Assembly (NCBI GenBank): GCA_015689745.1
Contig: WVSO01000025.1
Span: 1-40,107, forward strand
Direction of reading: 5' to 3'
Source: Rhodobacterales bacterium HKCCSP123
GTDB taxonomy: Bacteria > Pseudomonadota > Alphaproteobacteria > Rhodobacterales > Rhodobacteraceae
DNA: 40,107 nucleotides
Shown here: piece after piece, positions 8,443 to 17,005 of the stretch
How the letters are laid out: each line of letters opens with the position of its first letter
How positions within the stretch are numbered: position 1 is the first letter of the stretch
Translations under genes and position numbers: made by a program
The notes under the pieces: model-generated
The model's input: the letters and a program-made list of their open reading frames with translations, nothing else
What the model was told of the DNA's origin: nothing
The model's database searches: none

Positions 8443-9102
8443 ATGACGGGTCTGGCCGAGATCGACGACCGCCTCGCCGCCCACCACCTGGAGGTCCTGG
8501 GCGGCTTCCATCCCGGCCCCGGCGACGGCGCGCCCGAGGGGTGCCGGACGCTCCTGTTGCTCGGCCCGCGCGAGCCGGGGTTCTGGGACCATGTCACCGC
8601 CCAGCCGGAATTCGCGGACGACAGGCCCGACCCGCTCGACCGCTGGTCGCGGCGGGTGATCGGGCGGCTGGCCTGCGACCTGGGCGGGAAGGCGCTCTTC
8701 CCCTTCGGCGGCCCTCCGTGGCGTCCTTTCATCGCCTGGGCGCAAAAGACGCGCCGCGCCCATGTCAGCCCGGTGACGCTGCTGGTGCATGACCGGGCAG
8801 GGCTGATGGTCTCCTACCGCGGCGCGCTGGCGCTGCGCGACCAGCTTGACCTGCCCCCTGCCCCGCCGCCCCCCTGCGAGGTCTGTGCGCGCCCATGTGA
8901 GACCGCCTGCCCGGTTGGCGCGCTTGGCGCGTCGGGCTATGACGTGGCGGCCTGCCGCGCCTTTCTCGACACGGAGGAGGGGCGGGACTGCCTGGATCGC
9001 GGGTGCCGCGCGCGGCGGGCCTGCCCGGTCAGCGAACGCTACGGCCGGCTGCCCGAGCAGTCGGCGTTTCACATGGCGCAGTTCCACCGCGGCGCGACCT
9101 GA
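8443..9102 (+). CDS. QueG-like 4Fe-4S ferredoxin-domain protein
   Basis: A 219-residue cytosolic iron-sulfur protein. The last third carries one CxxCxxxCxxxCP cluster (C145, C148, C152, C156; CEVCARPCETACPVGAL) and a second cysteine group (C183, C188, C194; CLDRGCRARRACPV), plus C171. This resembles the two-cluster region of epoxyqueuosine reductase QueG. The cobalamin domain of QueG is not evident in the first 140 residues, which contain WSRRVIGRLACDLGGKALFPFGGPPW. The start at 8443 follows a poor ribosome-binding site. It converges on a methyltransferase gene 24 bases away. The redox partner is unknown. Confidence 0.72.
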   Translation: MTGLAEIDDRLAAHHLEVLGGFHPGPGDGAPEGCRTLLLLGPREPGFWDHVTAQPEFADDRPDPLDRWSRRVIGRLACDLGGKALFPFGGPPWRPFIAWAQKTRRAHVSPVTLLVHDRAGLMVSYRGALALRDQLDLPPAPPPPCEVCARPCETACPVGALGASGYDVAACRAFLDTEEGRDCLDRGCRARRACPVSERYGRLPEQSAFHMAQFHRGAT

Positions 9103-9126
9103 GATCCCTGCGGCAGGTGCGGGTGT

Positions 9127-10014
9127 TCAGGGATCGAGGATCTTGCGGCTGTAGACCGGCACCCGGTAATCGGACGACACACGCTCAACAAGGGCCCTGC
9201 TCGCCGCGAGGTCGGGGCTGTCCGTCTTCCGCAGCACGGCGATGAAATCCATCTGGTAGGTCGGGACCAGCGCGGTCAGCTGGAAGGGGATCGCCTTGAG
9301 CTCGATCAGGTCGCAGATGATCTCGCCGAAGTTGCGCGGGTCGAAAAACCACTGGTGGCCGAACCAGGTTTCGACCTCTTGCCCGCCGGTCCGCAGGACG
9401 CGGCTGACGTGCTTTTGCCAATCGGCCATCTTCCGGACGAGGGGCGCCTTGCCCTGCGCCTCGGTCCAGCCGCCGACCTTCACACCCTGCGGGCGCGCGC
9501 CGTAGCGCCATTCATTGATCATGTGGGCCACGGCCCCGGGCCGGGTTTGCGTCAGATGCGCCTCGATCACGTGACCCAGAAGCGTCGGGGCCTTCAGGCA
9601 GTCGAAACAGTAGTTCCGGTCTGGCACGACGAGGCCGTAGACGCCCTCGTCGGTCAGCACCTCGGCGACCTCGACCAGGTGTCCGAGGAAATCGGGGATG
9701 TGTTCCACCACATGCGAGGATGTCACCCAGTCGAAGCGTGCCTCTCCGACATGCTGCGCCAACGTCCTGCCCCGTTCGAGAATGTAGTCGATCTCTTCGA
9801 CCAGGGAGGGATCGCGGCCCTCCTGGCGCATGAGCGCCCGCAGTTCATCGGCGCTGCGGGTCTCGAGATAGCGCACGTTGATGCCTTCGCTGCGGCGAAA
9901 CATCGGCGCGACATGCGGGCCGAGTTCCAGGCCGGGACCGTCAAGCCGGAAATGGCTGGCGAGAGCAGCGATCTTGCCGCGACGCACGGTCAGGGGAGGC
10001 ATATCTTCTGGCAT
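9127..10014 (-). CDS. Class I SAM-dependent methyltransferase
   Basis: A 295-residue protein with a Rossmann-type methyltransferase domain. SAM-binding motif I is LELGPHVAPM at residues 29-38. The post-I acidic residue follows in NVRYLET. SSHVVEHIPDF, with the H-x-x-EH pattern, is motif IV, and YGLVVPDRNYCFDCL is the next strand. The C-terminal part (GHQWFFDPRNFGEIICDL, then ALVPTYQMDFIAVLRK) has the look of methyltransferases in glycan or small-molecule modification clusters. None of those genes is nearby, so the substrate is unknown. A second ATG at 10002 (MPPLTVRRGK) is an alternative start. It is divergent from sixA across 72 bases. Confidence 0.75.
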   Translation of the reverse strand: MPEDMPPLTVRRGKIAALASHFRLDGPGLELGPHVAPMFRRSEGINVRYLETRSADELRALMRQEGRDPSLVEEIDYILERGRTLAQHVGEARFDWVTSSHVVEHIPDFLGHLVEVAEVLTDEGVYGLVVPDRNYCFDCLKAPTLLGHVIEAHLTQTRPGAVAHMINEWRYGARPQGVKVGGWTEAQGKAPLVRKMADWQKHVSRVLRTGGQEVETWFGHQWFFDPRNFGEIICDLIELKAIPFQLTALVPTYQMDFIAVLRKTDSPDLAASRALVERVSSDYRVPVYSRKILDP

Positions 10015-10086
10015 GGCTTTGACGTCGGGTTGCGGCTAGGTAGGTGTCGCCCGTCGAGCCGTGATTTGCAAGGAGACCAACCGTCC

Positions 10087-10587
10087 ATGACGCTGACCCT
10101 GATCCTGACACGCCACGCGAAATCGGGCTGGGACGATCCCTTGCTGGGCGACCATGACCGCCCCCTGAACGAGCACGGGCAGGGTGATGCGCCGAAGATC
10201 GGGGCCTGGCTGAAGGCGCGGGGCCATGTGCCGGGGCAGGCGCTTGTCTCGTCGGCGCGGCGGACACAGGAGACCTGGGAACGACTGTCGCCCGCGCTGG
10301 GCGGCGCTGTACCGATGACGGAGGTGCCCGAGCTCTACCATGCCGAGGCGGGCGAGATCCTGCGCCAGCTGCGCGGCGCGACCGCCCCCGTCGTCATGGT
10401 GATCGGCCACAATCCCGGGATCGGGGAGTTCGCGCACCGCATCGTCGAGGATCCGGCCCCTCATCCGCGCTTCATCGATTACCCGACCTGCGCCACGCTG
10501 GTGGCGGAGGTCCCCGGCGAGGACTGGGCGACGGTGGACTGGTGGTCGGGCCGGGTGCTGGAGTTCGTGGTGCCGCGCGAGTTGTGA
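10087..10587 (+). CDS. sixA: SixA-type phosphohistidine phosphatase (histidine phosphatase family)
   Basis: A 166-residue member of the histidine-phosphatase (RHG) superfamily. The catalytic histidine is in LTRHAKSGWDDP (His10, of the TRHAKS motif). SSARRTQETWE supplies the second arginine, and VVMVIGHNPGIGEFAH supplies the second histidine. The short length fits SixA, which removes phosphate from histidine phosphotransfer domains, better than phosphoglycerate mutase. The start at 10087 follows GGAG (10073-10076, in AAGGAGACC). It converges on the bzt operon with a dyad cluster in between. Confidence 0.85.
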   Translation: MTLTLILTRHAKSGWDDPLLGDHDRPLNEHGQGDAPKIGAWLKARGHVPGQALVSSARRTQETWERLSPALGGAVPMTEVPELYHAEAGEILRQLRGATAPVVMVIGHNPGIGEFAHRIVEDPAPHPRFIDYPTCATLVAEVPGEDWATVDWWSGRVLEFVVPREL

Positions 10588-10599
10588 GCCGGGCGCGGG

Positions 10600-10665
10600 C
10601 AAGACCCTTGCAAGGGTCTTGCACACGGCCTTGCAAGGCCGTGGGAAGGGTCTTGCAAGACCCTT
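10600..10665. repeat. Three adjacent TTGCAA-centred perfect palindromes
   Basis: Three dyads lie side by side between sixA and bztD. The first, 22 bp at 10600-10621, has half CAAGACCCTTG. The second, 20 bp at 10624-10643, has half CACGGCCTTG. The third, 20 bp at 10646-10665, has half AAGGGTCTTG and is a rearrangement of the first. The first and second are centred on TTGCAA; the third is also centred on TTGCAA, within TCTTGCAAGA. Arms are perfect. Because the flanking genes converge, they may end transcription on both strands, but there are no clear U-runs. Confidence 0.85.
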
Positions 10666-10681
10666 GGCCCCTTGGCTGGTG

Positions 10682-11485
10682 TCAGTGACCGAGGATCTGG
10701 CTGAGGAACAGCTTGGTGCGGTCGTTCTGCGGGTTGGTGAAGAACGGTTCCGGCTCGTTCTGTTCGACGATCTGGCCCTGGTCCATGAAGATCACGCGGT
10801 TCGCCACCTGCCGGGCGAAGCCCATCTCGTGCGTGACGCAGAGCATGGTCATCCCCTCTTCGGCAAGCGCGATCATGGTGTCGAGCACCTCCTTGATCAT
10901 CTCGGGGTCCAGCGCCGAAGTCGGTTCGTCGAAGAGCATGATCCGGGGCCGCATGCACAGCGAGCGGGCGATGGCGACGCGCTGCTGCTGGCCGCCCGAG
11001 AGCTGGCCGGGATACTTGTTGGCCTGCTCGGGGATCTTCACCTTCTCGAGGAAATACATCGCGGTTTCCTCGGCCTCGCGCTTGGGGACCTTGCGGACCC
11101 AGATCGGCGCGAGGGTGCAGTTCTCGAGGATGGTGAGATGCGGGAACAGGTTGAAGTGCTGGAACACCATCCCGACCTCGGACCGGATCTTGTCGATGTT
11201 CTTGAGGTCGTTCGACAGGAGCGTGCCGTCGACCGTGATCGAGCCCTTCTGATGCTCTTCCAGCGCGTTGATGCAGCGGATCAGCGTCGATTTGCCAGAG
11301 CCGGAAGGGCCGCAGATCACGATGCGCTCACCGGTGTTCACCGTGAGGTTGATGTCGCGCAGCACGTGGAAGGTGCCGTACCACTTGTTCATGTTCGAGA
11401 TCTCGATCGCGATCTCGTCGGAGACCTTCATATGCGATCGGTCGATCTCGCGCTCTTCGACGAGGTTCGTGTGCGCTTCGGTCAT
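10682..11485 (-). CDS. bztD: Amino-acid ABC transporter ATP-binding protein (BztD/AapP)
   Basis: The ATPase of a polar/general amino-acid importer; it dimerises on the cytosolic face of the BztB-BztC permease. The 267-residue protein has Walker [10 protein letters not shown] (residues 59-67), the Q-loop [10 protein letters not shown], the signature [15 protein letters not shown], Walker [14 protein letters not shown] and the switch histidine in CVTHEMGFA. The first 25 residues are an extra leader rich in acidic residues before the usual domain start ([11 protein letters not shown]). The ATG at 11485 lies 11 bases after the bztC stop with GGAGA upstream. It is the last gene of the operon. The longer upstream open frame is a shadow of bztC. 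Confidence 0.95.
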   Translation of the reverse strand: MTEAHTNLVEEREIDRSHMKVSDEIAIEISNMNKWYGTFHVLRDINLTVNTGERIVICGPSGSGKSTLIRCINALEEHQKGSITVDGTLLSNDLKNIDKIRSEVGMVFQHFNLFPHLTILENCTLAPIWVRKVPKREAEETAMYFLEKVKIPEQANKYPGQLSGGQQQRVAIARSLCMRPRIMLFDEPTSALDPEMIKEVLDTMIALAEEGMTMLCVTHEMGFARQVANRVIFMDQGQIVEQNEPEPFFTNPQNDRTKLFLSQILGH

Positions 11486-11496
11486 GGGGGGTCTCC

Positions 11497-12993
11497 TTAG
11501 CGGCGGTCGGTGGCGAGCTTGCGCTCGAGATACATGGAGTAGCGGGACATGAAGAAACAGAAGACGAAGAACATCAGCCCCACGAAGATGTAGAGCTCCC
11601 AGTAGATGCCGTTCCATTCGCCCGTTGCGCGGATCGCGTTGGTCAGGCCGAGCGGGTCGCGCAGGCCGATGAACACCACCAGCGTCGTGTCCTTGAAGAG
11701 ACCGATGAAGGTGTTGACGATCGCGGGGATCGAAATCTTCAGCGCCTGCGGCAGGACGATGAGGCGCATCGATTTCCAGTAGTCGAGACCGAGGCTGTCG
11801 GCCGCCTCGTACTGGCCCTTTGGCAGGGCGGCGAGGCCGCCGCGAACCACCTCGGCGATATAGGCCGAGGCAAACAGCGTCACCATGATGATGACCCGCA
11901 GGAGCAGGTCGAAATCGGTGCCGGGCGGCAGGAAGTAGTTCAGCAGAAGCGAGGCTGTGAAGAGCCAGACGATCAGCGGTACGCCGCGGATCACCTCGAT
12001 GAAGGAGACGCAGATCCACTTGATCAGCGGCATGGAGGATTGCCGCCCGAGCGCCAGCAGGATGCCGAGCGGCAGCGACAGGACGATGCCCGAGGTGCCG
12101 ATGATGATCGCCAGCATGAAGCCGCCGAAATCGGCGGACTCGATGGCGGGAAGGCCGATGGGCATGGCCGCGTCGAGCACCGCCTTGACGTTCGGCAGAA
12201 GGGGGAACAGTCCGAGGTCGAGGAAGGGCAGCGGGTTGAGGAAGATGGCGAGGAACGCCACGATCCCCGCGAGCATCCCGATGAGCGCACCGGCGGCGGG
12301 TGCCACGACGCGCGCGATCAATAGCGAGGCGACGAGACCCGCGGCCACGAGCACCGGACCCCAGATGGTGCCGCCCCAGAGCAGGAACACCGCGACGAAA
12401 GGGAAGGCCAGAGAGAACCACAGGAGCTTTCGCGGCAGGCTGGAATAGAGGATCGGTGCCACCGCGACAACCAGCAGGATGAGCGCCAGGAGCGGCCGCC
12501 AGTAGCCGAAGAAGAAGATCGCGAGGTTGCCGATCTCGGCCTTCATCTGGCCCACGAAGGCGATGCGGTCGGTCGAACTGGCGCCCGGCCCGAACACGGC
12601 CTCGGCGCCGCCCGCGGCCGCCAGGCCCTCGGAATAGAACATCGACGCGAGGAGGCGGTCATCGGTCGGATAGAAGCCGAAGATCAGTTGCAGCCAGCGC
12701 TCGTTGACCACGGCCCAGCAGGCCGCGCTCTCGATGCCGCGCGCGTTGCGGATCTCGCGGCATTCCGACAGGCTGCCCGCGTCCCAGATGCCGTTCAGCG
12801 TCCAGGGCAGGATCGCGGCGAGGAGCGACCAGATGAAATAGAGCGCGATCAGGGTCAGGAGCGCGTTGGGGATGGAGGAGAACAGGTTCGCGCGCAGCCA
12901 GTGAAGGGCGCCGGTTTCGCCCGGGGGCGGGGCCTGTTCGGGGAGCATGGCGTCGCGGACATAGGCGACGCTGTGGGCGTGTGCTTCGCTCAT
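11497..12993 (-). CDS. bztC: Amino-acid ABC transporter permease (BztC/AapM)
   Basis: One of two integral-membrane subunits of the importer. The 498-residue protein begins with a soluble stretch, a first membrane segment (about 36-60), a long periplasmic region with cysteines ([18 protein letters not shown]), several hydrophobic helices (about 160-270), and the HAAMP-type permease core in the C-terminal 220 residues. The EAA-type loop contacting the ATPase is [21 protein letters not shown], residues about 397-417. It starts one base after the bztB stop. The split permease and the extra N-terminal helices fit the BztB/BztC and AapQ/AapM pairs better than the simple GlnP type. Confidence 0.92.
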   Translation of the reverse strand: MSEAHAHSVAYVRDAMLPEQAPPPGETGALHWLRANLFSSIPNALLTLIALYFIWSLLAAILPWTLNGIWDAGSLSECREIRNARGIESAACWAVVNERWLQLIFGFYPTDDRLLASMFYSEGLAAAGGAEAVFGPGASSTDRIAFVGQMKAEIGNLAIFFFGYWRPLLALILLVVAVAPILYSSLPRKLLWFSLAFPFVAVFLLWGGTIWGPVLVAAGLVASLLIARVVAPAAGALIGMLAGIVAFLAIFLNPLPFLDLGLFPLLPNVKAVLDAAMPIGLPAIESADFGGFMLAIIIGTSGIVLSLPLGILLALGRQSSMPLIKWICVSFIEVIRGVPLIVWLFTASLLLNYFLPPGTDFDLLLRVIIMVTLFASAYIAEVVRGGLAALPKGQYEAADSLGLDYWKSMRLIVLPQALKISIPAIVNTFIGLFKDTTLVVFIGLRDPLGLTNAIRATGEWNGIYWELYIFVGLMFFVFCFFMSRYSMYLERKLATDRR

Positions 12994-12994
12994 C

Positions 12995-14209
12995 TCAACG
13001 CTCCTTCAGCTTCACGCTGGAATTGTAGAAGTTCATCATCGCGGAGATGACGAGACTGGTGATGAGGTAGAAGAGGCCCAGCAGGAGCATCCCCTCCAGC
13101 TCGCGGCCGGTCTGGTTGATCGTGATGCCGCCGAGCGTCGAGCGCACGTCCATGTATCCCACCGCGATGGCCAGCGAGGAGTTCTTGGTGAGGTTGAGGT
13201 ACTGCGAGATCAGCGGAGGGACGATCACGCGCAGCGCCTGGGGCAGGATGATGAGCTGCATCGTGCGGTTGGGCTGGATGCCGAGGGCGAAGGCGGCCTC
13301 GGTCTGGCCCTTGGAAACGGCGAGGATGCCGGCGCGCACGATCTCGGCGATGAAGGCCGAGGTGTAGAGCGACAGCGCCAGCCAGAGCGCGATGAAGGAG
13401 TTGCGGACCTGGATGCCGCCGGTGAAGTTGAAGCCGCCGAGCTCGGGGTATTCGAGCGTTACGGGACGGCCCATGACGAAATAGGCGAGGATCGCGGGCA
13501 CGAAGAACAGGCCGACCGACATCCAGAGCACCGGAAGCTGCTGGCCCGTCTTTGCCTGGCGCAGTCTGGCATAGCGCCGCAGCGCGAAGATGCCGACGAT
13601 GGACGCGAGGAAGATGGCGACGACGAGACCGGAGCCTTCACCCCAGATCGGACGAGGGATGTAGACACCGCGGTTCGAGATCGCGACGCTCTCCCAGAGC
13701 AGCATCGAGGCACTGCCGCCTTCGCGGAACTCGCGGGGCTGCGGGGTCGCCTCGGTCATCACGGCGAAGACGATCAGGATCCAGATCAGCAGCGGCGTGT
13801 TGCGCATCGCCTCGACGTAGACGGTCATGATGCGGGCGACGAGCCAGTTGTTTGACAGGCGGAGCACCCCGGCCAGAACGCCGATGACCGTGGCGAGGAT
13901 ACAGCCGAGAAACGCGACGAGAAGCGTGTTCAGGATGCCGACCAGCGCGGCGCGGGCATGGGTGTCCTGCGAAGAGAAGGGGATGAGCTGCTGGTTGATG
14001 TCATAGCCGGCGGTCGTCCAGAGGAACCCGAAGCCGATGTCCTTGCCGAGCGCGGCGAGGTTCGTGACCGTGTTGTCGACCAGCTCGACGAGTACGAGCA
14101 TGATCAGGATGGCGGCGACGACCTGGATCGTGAGCGAGCGATAGCGGGCGTCGTAGAGCAACTGGCTCAGTCGAAAGCTCTCGCGCGGGGGGTCCGTGAT
14201 GTCAGCCAT
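12995..14209 (-). CDS. bztB: Amino-acid ABC transporter permease (BztB/AapQ)
   Basis: The second permease subunit of the polar amino-acid importer, 404 residues. After a short cytosolic N-terminus there are membrane helices at about 26-48 and 90-120, then the HisM/GlnP-type core. The loop contacting the ATPase is EAAFALGIQPNRTMQLIILPQ, near residue 325. An ATG at 14215 is also in frame, but the AGGA ribosome-binding site is spaced properly (6 bases) only from the ATG at 14209, giving MADITDPPRE. The 135-base spacer upstream, after bztA, contains a strong hairpin. Confidence 0.92.
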   Translation of the reverse strand: MADITDPPRESFRLSQLLYDARYRSLTIQVVAAILIMLVLVELVDNTVTNLAALGKDIGFGFLWTTAGYDINQQLIPFSSQDTHARAALVGILNTLLVAFLGCILATVIGVLAGVLRLSNNWLVARIMTVYVEAMRNTPLLIWILIVFAVMTEATPQPREFREGGSASMLLWESVAISNRGVYIPRPIWGEGSGLVVAIFLASIVGIFALRRYARLRQAKTGQQLPVLWMSVGLFFVPAILAYFVMGRPVTLEYPELGGFNFTGGIQVRNSFIALWLALSLYTSAFIAEIVRAGILAVSKGQTEAAFALGIQPNRTMQLIILPQALRVIVPPLISQYLNLTKNSSLAIAVGYMDVRSTLGGITINQTGRELEGMLLLGLFYLITSLVISAMMNFYNSSVKLKER

Positions 14210-14302
14210 GCACATTCCTGACAGAAAGGGGAGATCACGCCGTCCCGGTCCGAGCGGGCGGAAGTCCTGTTCAGAGTGAGGTGTGATACTCGGAGGATGG
14301 GC

Positions 14303-14331
14303 GGGGGTCCGGGCACCGGGCCCGAACCCCC
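14303..14331 (-). terminator. Intercistronic hairpin between bztA and bztB
   Basis: Arms at 14303-14314 and 14320-14331 pair over 12 positions with one G-T wobble and a 5-base loop. On the - strand the RNA reads GGGGGTTCGGGC, loop, GCCCGGACCCCC. No U-run follows. Such hairpins after a binding-protein gene often stabilise that mRNA end or attenuate the downstream genes, so that the binding protein is made in excess. Confidence 0.6.
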
Positions 14332-14344
14332 TGGTTTCAGCGGA

Positions 14345-15367
14345 TCAGCGGAACGGCGGTGCGTAGAGCAGGCCACCATCGGTCCACTGCGCGTTCAGAC
14401 CGCGCGCGAGGCCGACCGGCGTGTTCTCACCGATGTTCTGCTCGAAGATCTCACCGTAGTTGCCGACGGCGGCGATCACATTGACGAGCCAGTCGTTCGA
14501 CAGGCCGATCATCGCGCCGAGCTCACCCTCGGTGCCGAGCATCCGGTTGATTTCCGGGTTGTCGGTCGGGGCGGAGGCCAGTTCACGCACGTTGGCCGAG
14601 GTGATGCCGTACTCTTCGGCGGCGATCAGGCCGTGCAGGGTCCAGTAGACGATGTCGCCCCAGAGGTTGTCGCCGTGGCGCACGACCGGGCCGAGCGGCT
14701 CTTTCGAGACGATCTCGGGAAGGATCACGTGCTCGGACGCGTTCTCGAAGGTCGCGCGGGACGCGGCGAGGCCGGACACGTCGGTGGTGTAGACGTCGCA
14801 GGCGCCGGCGAGGTACTGCTGCTGGCCTTCGGCGTTGGTGGCGACCGGAACGGGCTCGTAGCTCATGTTGTTCACGCGGAAGAAGTCCGCGAGGTTGAGC
14901 TCGGTCGTGGTGCCGGTCTGGATGCAGACGGTGGCGCCATCAAGCTCGGTCGCGGAGGCGACGCCGAGCGACGTGCTGACCATGAAACCCTGACCGTCGT
15001 AGTAGTTGACGCCCTGGAAATCGAGGCCGAGGTCGGTATCGCGCGAGAAGGTCCAGGTCGAGTTGCGGACCAGGACGTCCACTTCGCCCGCGGCCAGTGC
15101 GGTGAAGCGGGTCTGGCTGGTCAGCGGCACGAACTCGACGGCCTGGGGATCACCCAGAACGGCAGTCGCGATGGCGCGGCACAGCGAGACGTCGAAACCG
15201 GACCAAACGCCGTTCGCATCCGGCGCGGCAAACCCGGCAAGACCTTCGTTCGAACCGCAGCGCAGGACGCCGGCACCTTGAACCTGCTCGAGCGTCGACT
15301 GTGCCGATGCGATGCTGGCCGCTAGACCGGCAACGGCAAGCGTGCCGAGAAATACTGTTTTCTTCAT
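14345..15367 (-). CDS. bztA: Amino-acid ABC transporter substrate-binding protein (BztA/AapJ)
   Basis: The periplasmic binding protein that delivers acidic or other polar amino acids (glutamate, glutamine, aspartate and asparagine in Rhodobacter BztA) to the BztBC permease. The 340-residue precursor starts at 15367 with a Sec signal peptide, MKKTVFLGTLAVAGLAASIASAQ, cleaved after ASA. VLRCGSNEGLAGFAAPD begins the mature binding domain, followed by GFDVSLCRAIATAVLGD and VRNSTWTFSRDTDLGLDF. The C-terminal NYGEIFEQNIGENTPVGLARGLNAQW is characteristic of this subfamily. It is the first gene of the operon. The 235-base upstream region holds a candidate promoter and a TGTGC-N4-GCACA dyad. Confidence 0.93.
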   Translation of the reverse strand: MKKTVFLGTLAVAGLAASIASAQSTLEQVQGAGVLRCGSNEGLAGFAAPDANGVWSGFDVSLCRAIATAVLGDPQAVEFVPLTSQTRFTALAAGEVDVLVRNSTWTFSRDTDLGLDFQGVNYYDGQGFMVSTSLGVASATELDGATVCIQTGTTTELNLADFFRVNNMSYEPVPVATNAEGQQQYLAGACDVYTTDVSGLAASRATFENASEHVILPEIVSKEPLGPVVRHGDNLWGDIVYWTLHGLIAAEEYGITSANVRELASAPTDNPEINRMLGTEGELGAMIGLSNDWLVNVIAAVGNYGEIFEQNIGENTPVGLARGLNAQWTDGGLLYAPPFR

Positions 15368-15466
15368 TTTTACCTCTTCCTGATGGACCGCCCTATGGGC
15401 TCGTTTTTTGGCCACAAGGGCATTTCTGGGTGTCCGTGAGGGACTGTCATCCCCCTCACCGTCTAC

Positions 15467-15496
15467 AAAATGTGCAAAAGCACAGGGTAAGGTCAA
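15467..15496 (-). promoter_or_regulatory. Candidate bztA promoter with dyad in spacer
   Basis: On the - strand TTGACC (15491-15496) is a good -35. The matching -10 would be ACATTT (15468-15473) or CATTTT (15467-15472), at 17 or 18 bases; both are weak. A perfect dyad, TGTGC-AAAA-GCACA on the + strand at 15471-15484, covers the spacer and part of the -10 and could be an operator. The leader to the ATG would be about 90 bases. The rest of the 235-base spacer shows nothing else convincing. Confidence 0.35.
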
Positions 15497-15602
15497 GGGC
15501 AACGGCCCCTGTTTTACCATGGGTCAGGTCACCGATTGGGCAAGCCGCCAAAGCCGTGCCTGTTTTTCTTGCACGGTTCCAAGGGCTCCGCACAGGGTTA
15601 GA

Positions 15603-16319
15603 TCATTCCGGGTCTGACAGGCGCCAGAACGTCTTGGCCTGCAGGAAATCCCCGCGCTTGACCGCCGCGGCGGCCTCGGCCTCCTCGTCGCGGCCCCATT
15701 GCTCGATCTGCCAGTCCTCATCGATTCGCGACAGCGACCATGCCGCGTCCGGATCGAGGTGGTTGTGGGCCACGGCGAGGCCGATCACCAGCGATCCCGA
15801 AATGGTGACAAGGTCGTGGAAGGCCGTGAGGTGGAAGGCGTCGAACCGGTCGACATGGGCCTTGAGCGCGGCGAGGCTGGCGGGCGGCTGGGTGACCGGC
15901 AGGATGCCCGCCGTCGCAAGGAGCCGCGCACCGAAGCGGTCGGCGGCCCAGTCGAGCAGCGGGTCCCAGGCCTCGGCCTGCCGTTGGGCCAGGGCCTCGG
16001 GCGTCTCGGCGCGGTGGCAGGTGAGGTCGGTCTCGGCATAGGCGGCGAGCATGGCGGCAACTTGCGCATGCTGCGGGGTGACGCGCTCGACGGCGGAATT
16101 GGCAGCGCGGGTCACCGGCATGGTGAGCGGCTGGATCTCTCCCTCCTGCGCGGCCCATTCGGCGGCCACGGCCTCGGCCATGGGGCGGGTGGGCAGCGTG
16201 AGGGGCAGCTTGCCCGGCGTCATCACCCGGCGCGTGTCGAGATGGACGCCAAAGCCGCCCTCGGTCTCGGCGACCGAGACCTCTTTCCAGAACCGTTTCG
16301 CTTTCCAGCCCGCGCTCAT
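15603..16319 (-). CDS. ATP12 family chaperone (F1-ATPase assembly)
   Basis: Alphaproteobacterial relative of mitochondrial Atp12, the chaperone that binds the F1 alpha subunit before assembly of ATP synthase. The 238-residue protein begins MSAGWKAKRFWKEV, followed by GFGVHLDTRRVMTPGKLPL, the conserved N-terminal block. AVAAEWAAQEGEIQP and MPVTRAANSAVERV are family blocks, and LTAFHDLVTISGSLVIGLAVA is in the C-terminal helical half. The ATG at 16319 overlaps the HAD gene stop as ATGA and is preferred over the ATG at 16331 (MSPP...). It is the last gene of a four-gene operon. ATP synthase genes are not in the window. Confidence 0.9.
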   Translation of the reverse strand: MSAGWKAKRFWKEVSVAETEGGFGVHLDTRRVMTPGKLPLTLPTRPMAEAVAAEWAAQEGEIQPLTMPVTRAANSAVERVTPQHAQVAAMLAAYAETDLTCHRAETPEALAQRQAEAWDPLLDWAADRFGARLLATAGILPVTQPPASLAALKAHVDRFDAFHLTAFHDLVTISGSLVIGLAVAHNHLDPDAAWSLSRIDEDWQIEQWGRDEEAEAAAAVKRGDFLQAKTFWRLSDPE

Positions 16320-17005
16320 GGGTGGGGACATATCCGCTGAAGCGCCGCGGGCAATGCGTCAAAGCTGTGCAGGATGTCGTGAGCGCCCGCCGCGGCAAGC
16401 GTGTCGGGGGCGTGGTAGCCCCACGCCACGCCGAGGGACGCGATGCCCGCCGCGCGAGCCATGTCGATGTCATAGGTCGTGTCGCCGAGGATGACGGCGC
16501 GGTGGGGGGCGACGCCGGTCTCCGAGAGGCAGGCCTCGATCATCGAGGGGTGGGGTTTCGACGGGTGGTCGTCGGCGACCTGCACCGACTGGAAATGCCG
16601 GTGGAGGTCATGCAGGTCGAGGATGTGGAGAAGGCCGCGGCGGGATTTTCCCGTGGCGATGGCGAGAAGGGTGTGATCCTCACCCGCGAGCGCGTCGAGG
16701 GCGGCGCGGGCGCCGGGGAAGAGCGGGGAGAGGGCGGCACCGTTCTGGTGGCGGAGGGTGGCGAAGGCGTGTTTGTAGGCCTCGACCAGGGCGTCGACGC
16801 GGTCGGGCTGGTCGGGGGCGAGGCGCGCCATGGCCACGGGCAGCGACAGGCCGACGATGGAGAGCGTCCGCGCGCGGTCGGGAGGCGTCAGCCCGTTGGC
16901 CGTGAAGGCCGCGTCCATCGCGGCCACGATATGCGCCTGGCTGTCGACGAGGGTGCCGTCGATATCGAAGATGACGAGACGCAGCTCTGGGCGGAGGCCG
17001 GTCAT
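16316..17005 (-). CDS. HAD-IA family hydrolase, phosphoglycolate phosphatase-like
   Basis: A 229-residue haloacid-dehalogenase phosphatase. Motif I is VIFDIDGTLVDS, with the nucleophile Asp14 and the acid/base Asp16. Motif II is in LAIATGKSRRG. Motif III is the lysine in PSKPHPSMIEA. Motif IV is GDTTYDIDMARAAG. The helical cap lies between motifs I and II, as in phosphoglycolate phosphatase and beta-phosphoglucomutase. The true substrate is unknown. The ATG at 17005 overlaps the rluC-type gene stop (ATGA), and its own stop overlaps atp12, so it is translationally coupled on both sides. Confidence 0.88.
   Translation of the reverse strand: MTGLRPELRLVIFDIDGTLVDSQAHIVAAMDAAFTANGLTPPDRARTLSIVGLSLPVAMARLAPDQPDRVDALVEAYKHAFATLRHQNGAALSPLFPGARAALDALAGEDHTLLAIATGKSRRGLLHILDLHDLHRHFQSVQVADDHPSKPHPSMIEACLSETGVAPHRAVILGDTTYDIDMARAAGIASLGVAWGYHAPDTLAAAGAHDILHSFDALPAALQRICPHP

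Noticed and set aside
11486-12421. In-frame extension upstream of bztD suggesting a permease-ATPase fusion
   Set aside because: The extension is an out-of-frame shadow of bztC; bztD has its own ATG and ribosome-binding site.
15547-15560. Sigma-54-like GGCACGGCTTTGGC upstream of bztA (- strand)
   Set aside because: It has GG-N10-GC spacing but a mismatch in the TTGC half, and it lies about 180 bases before the gene, overlapping nothing else that supports it.
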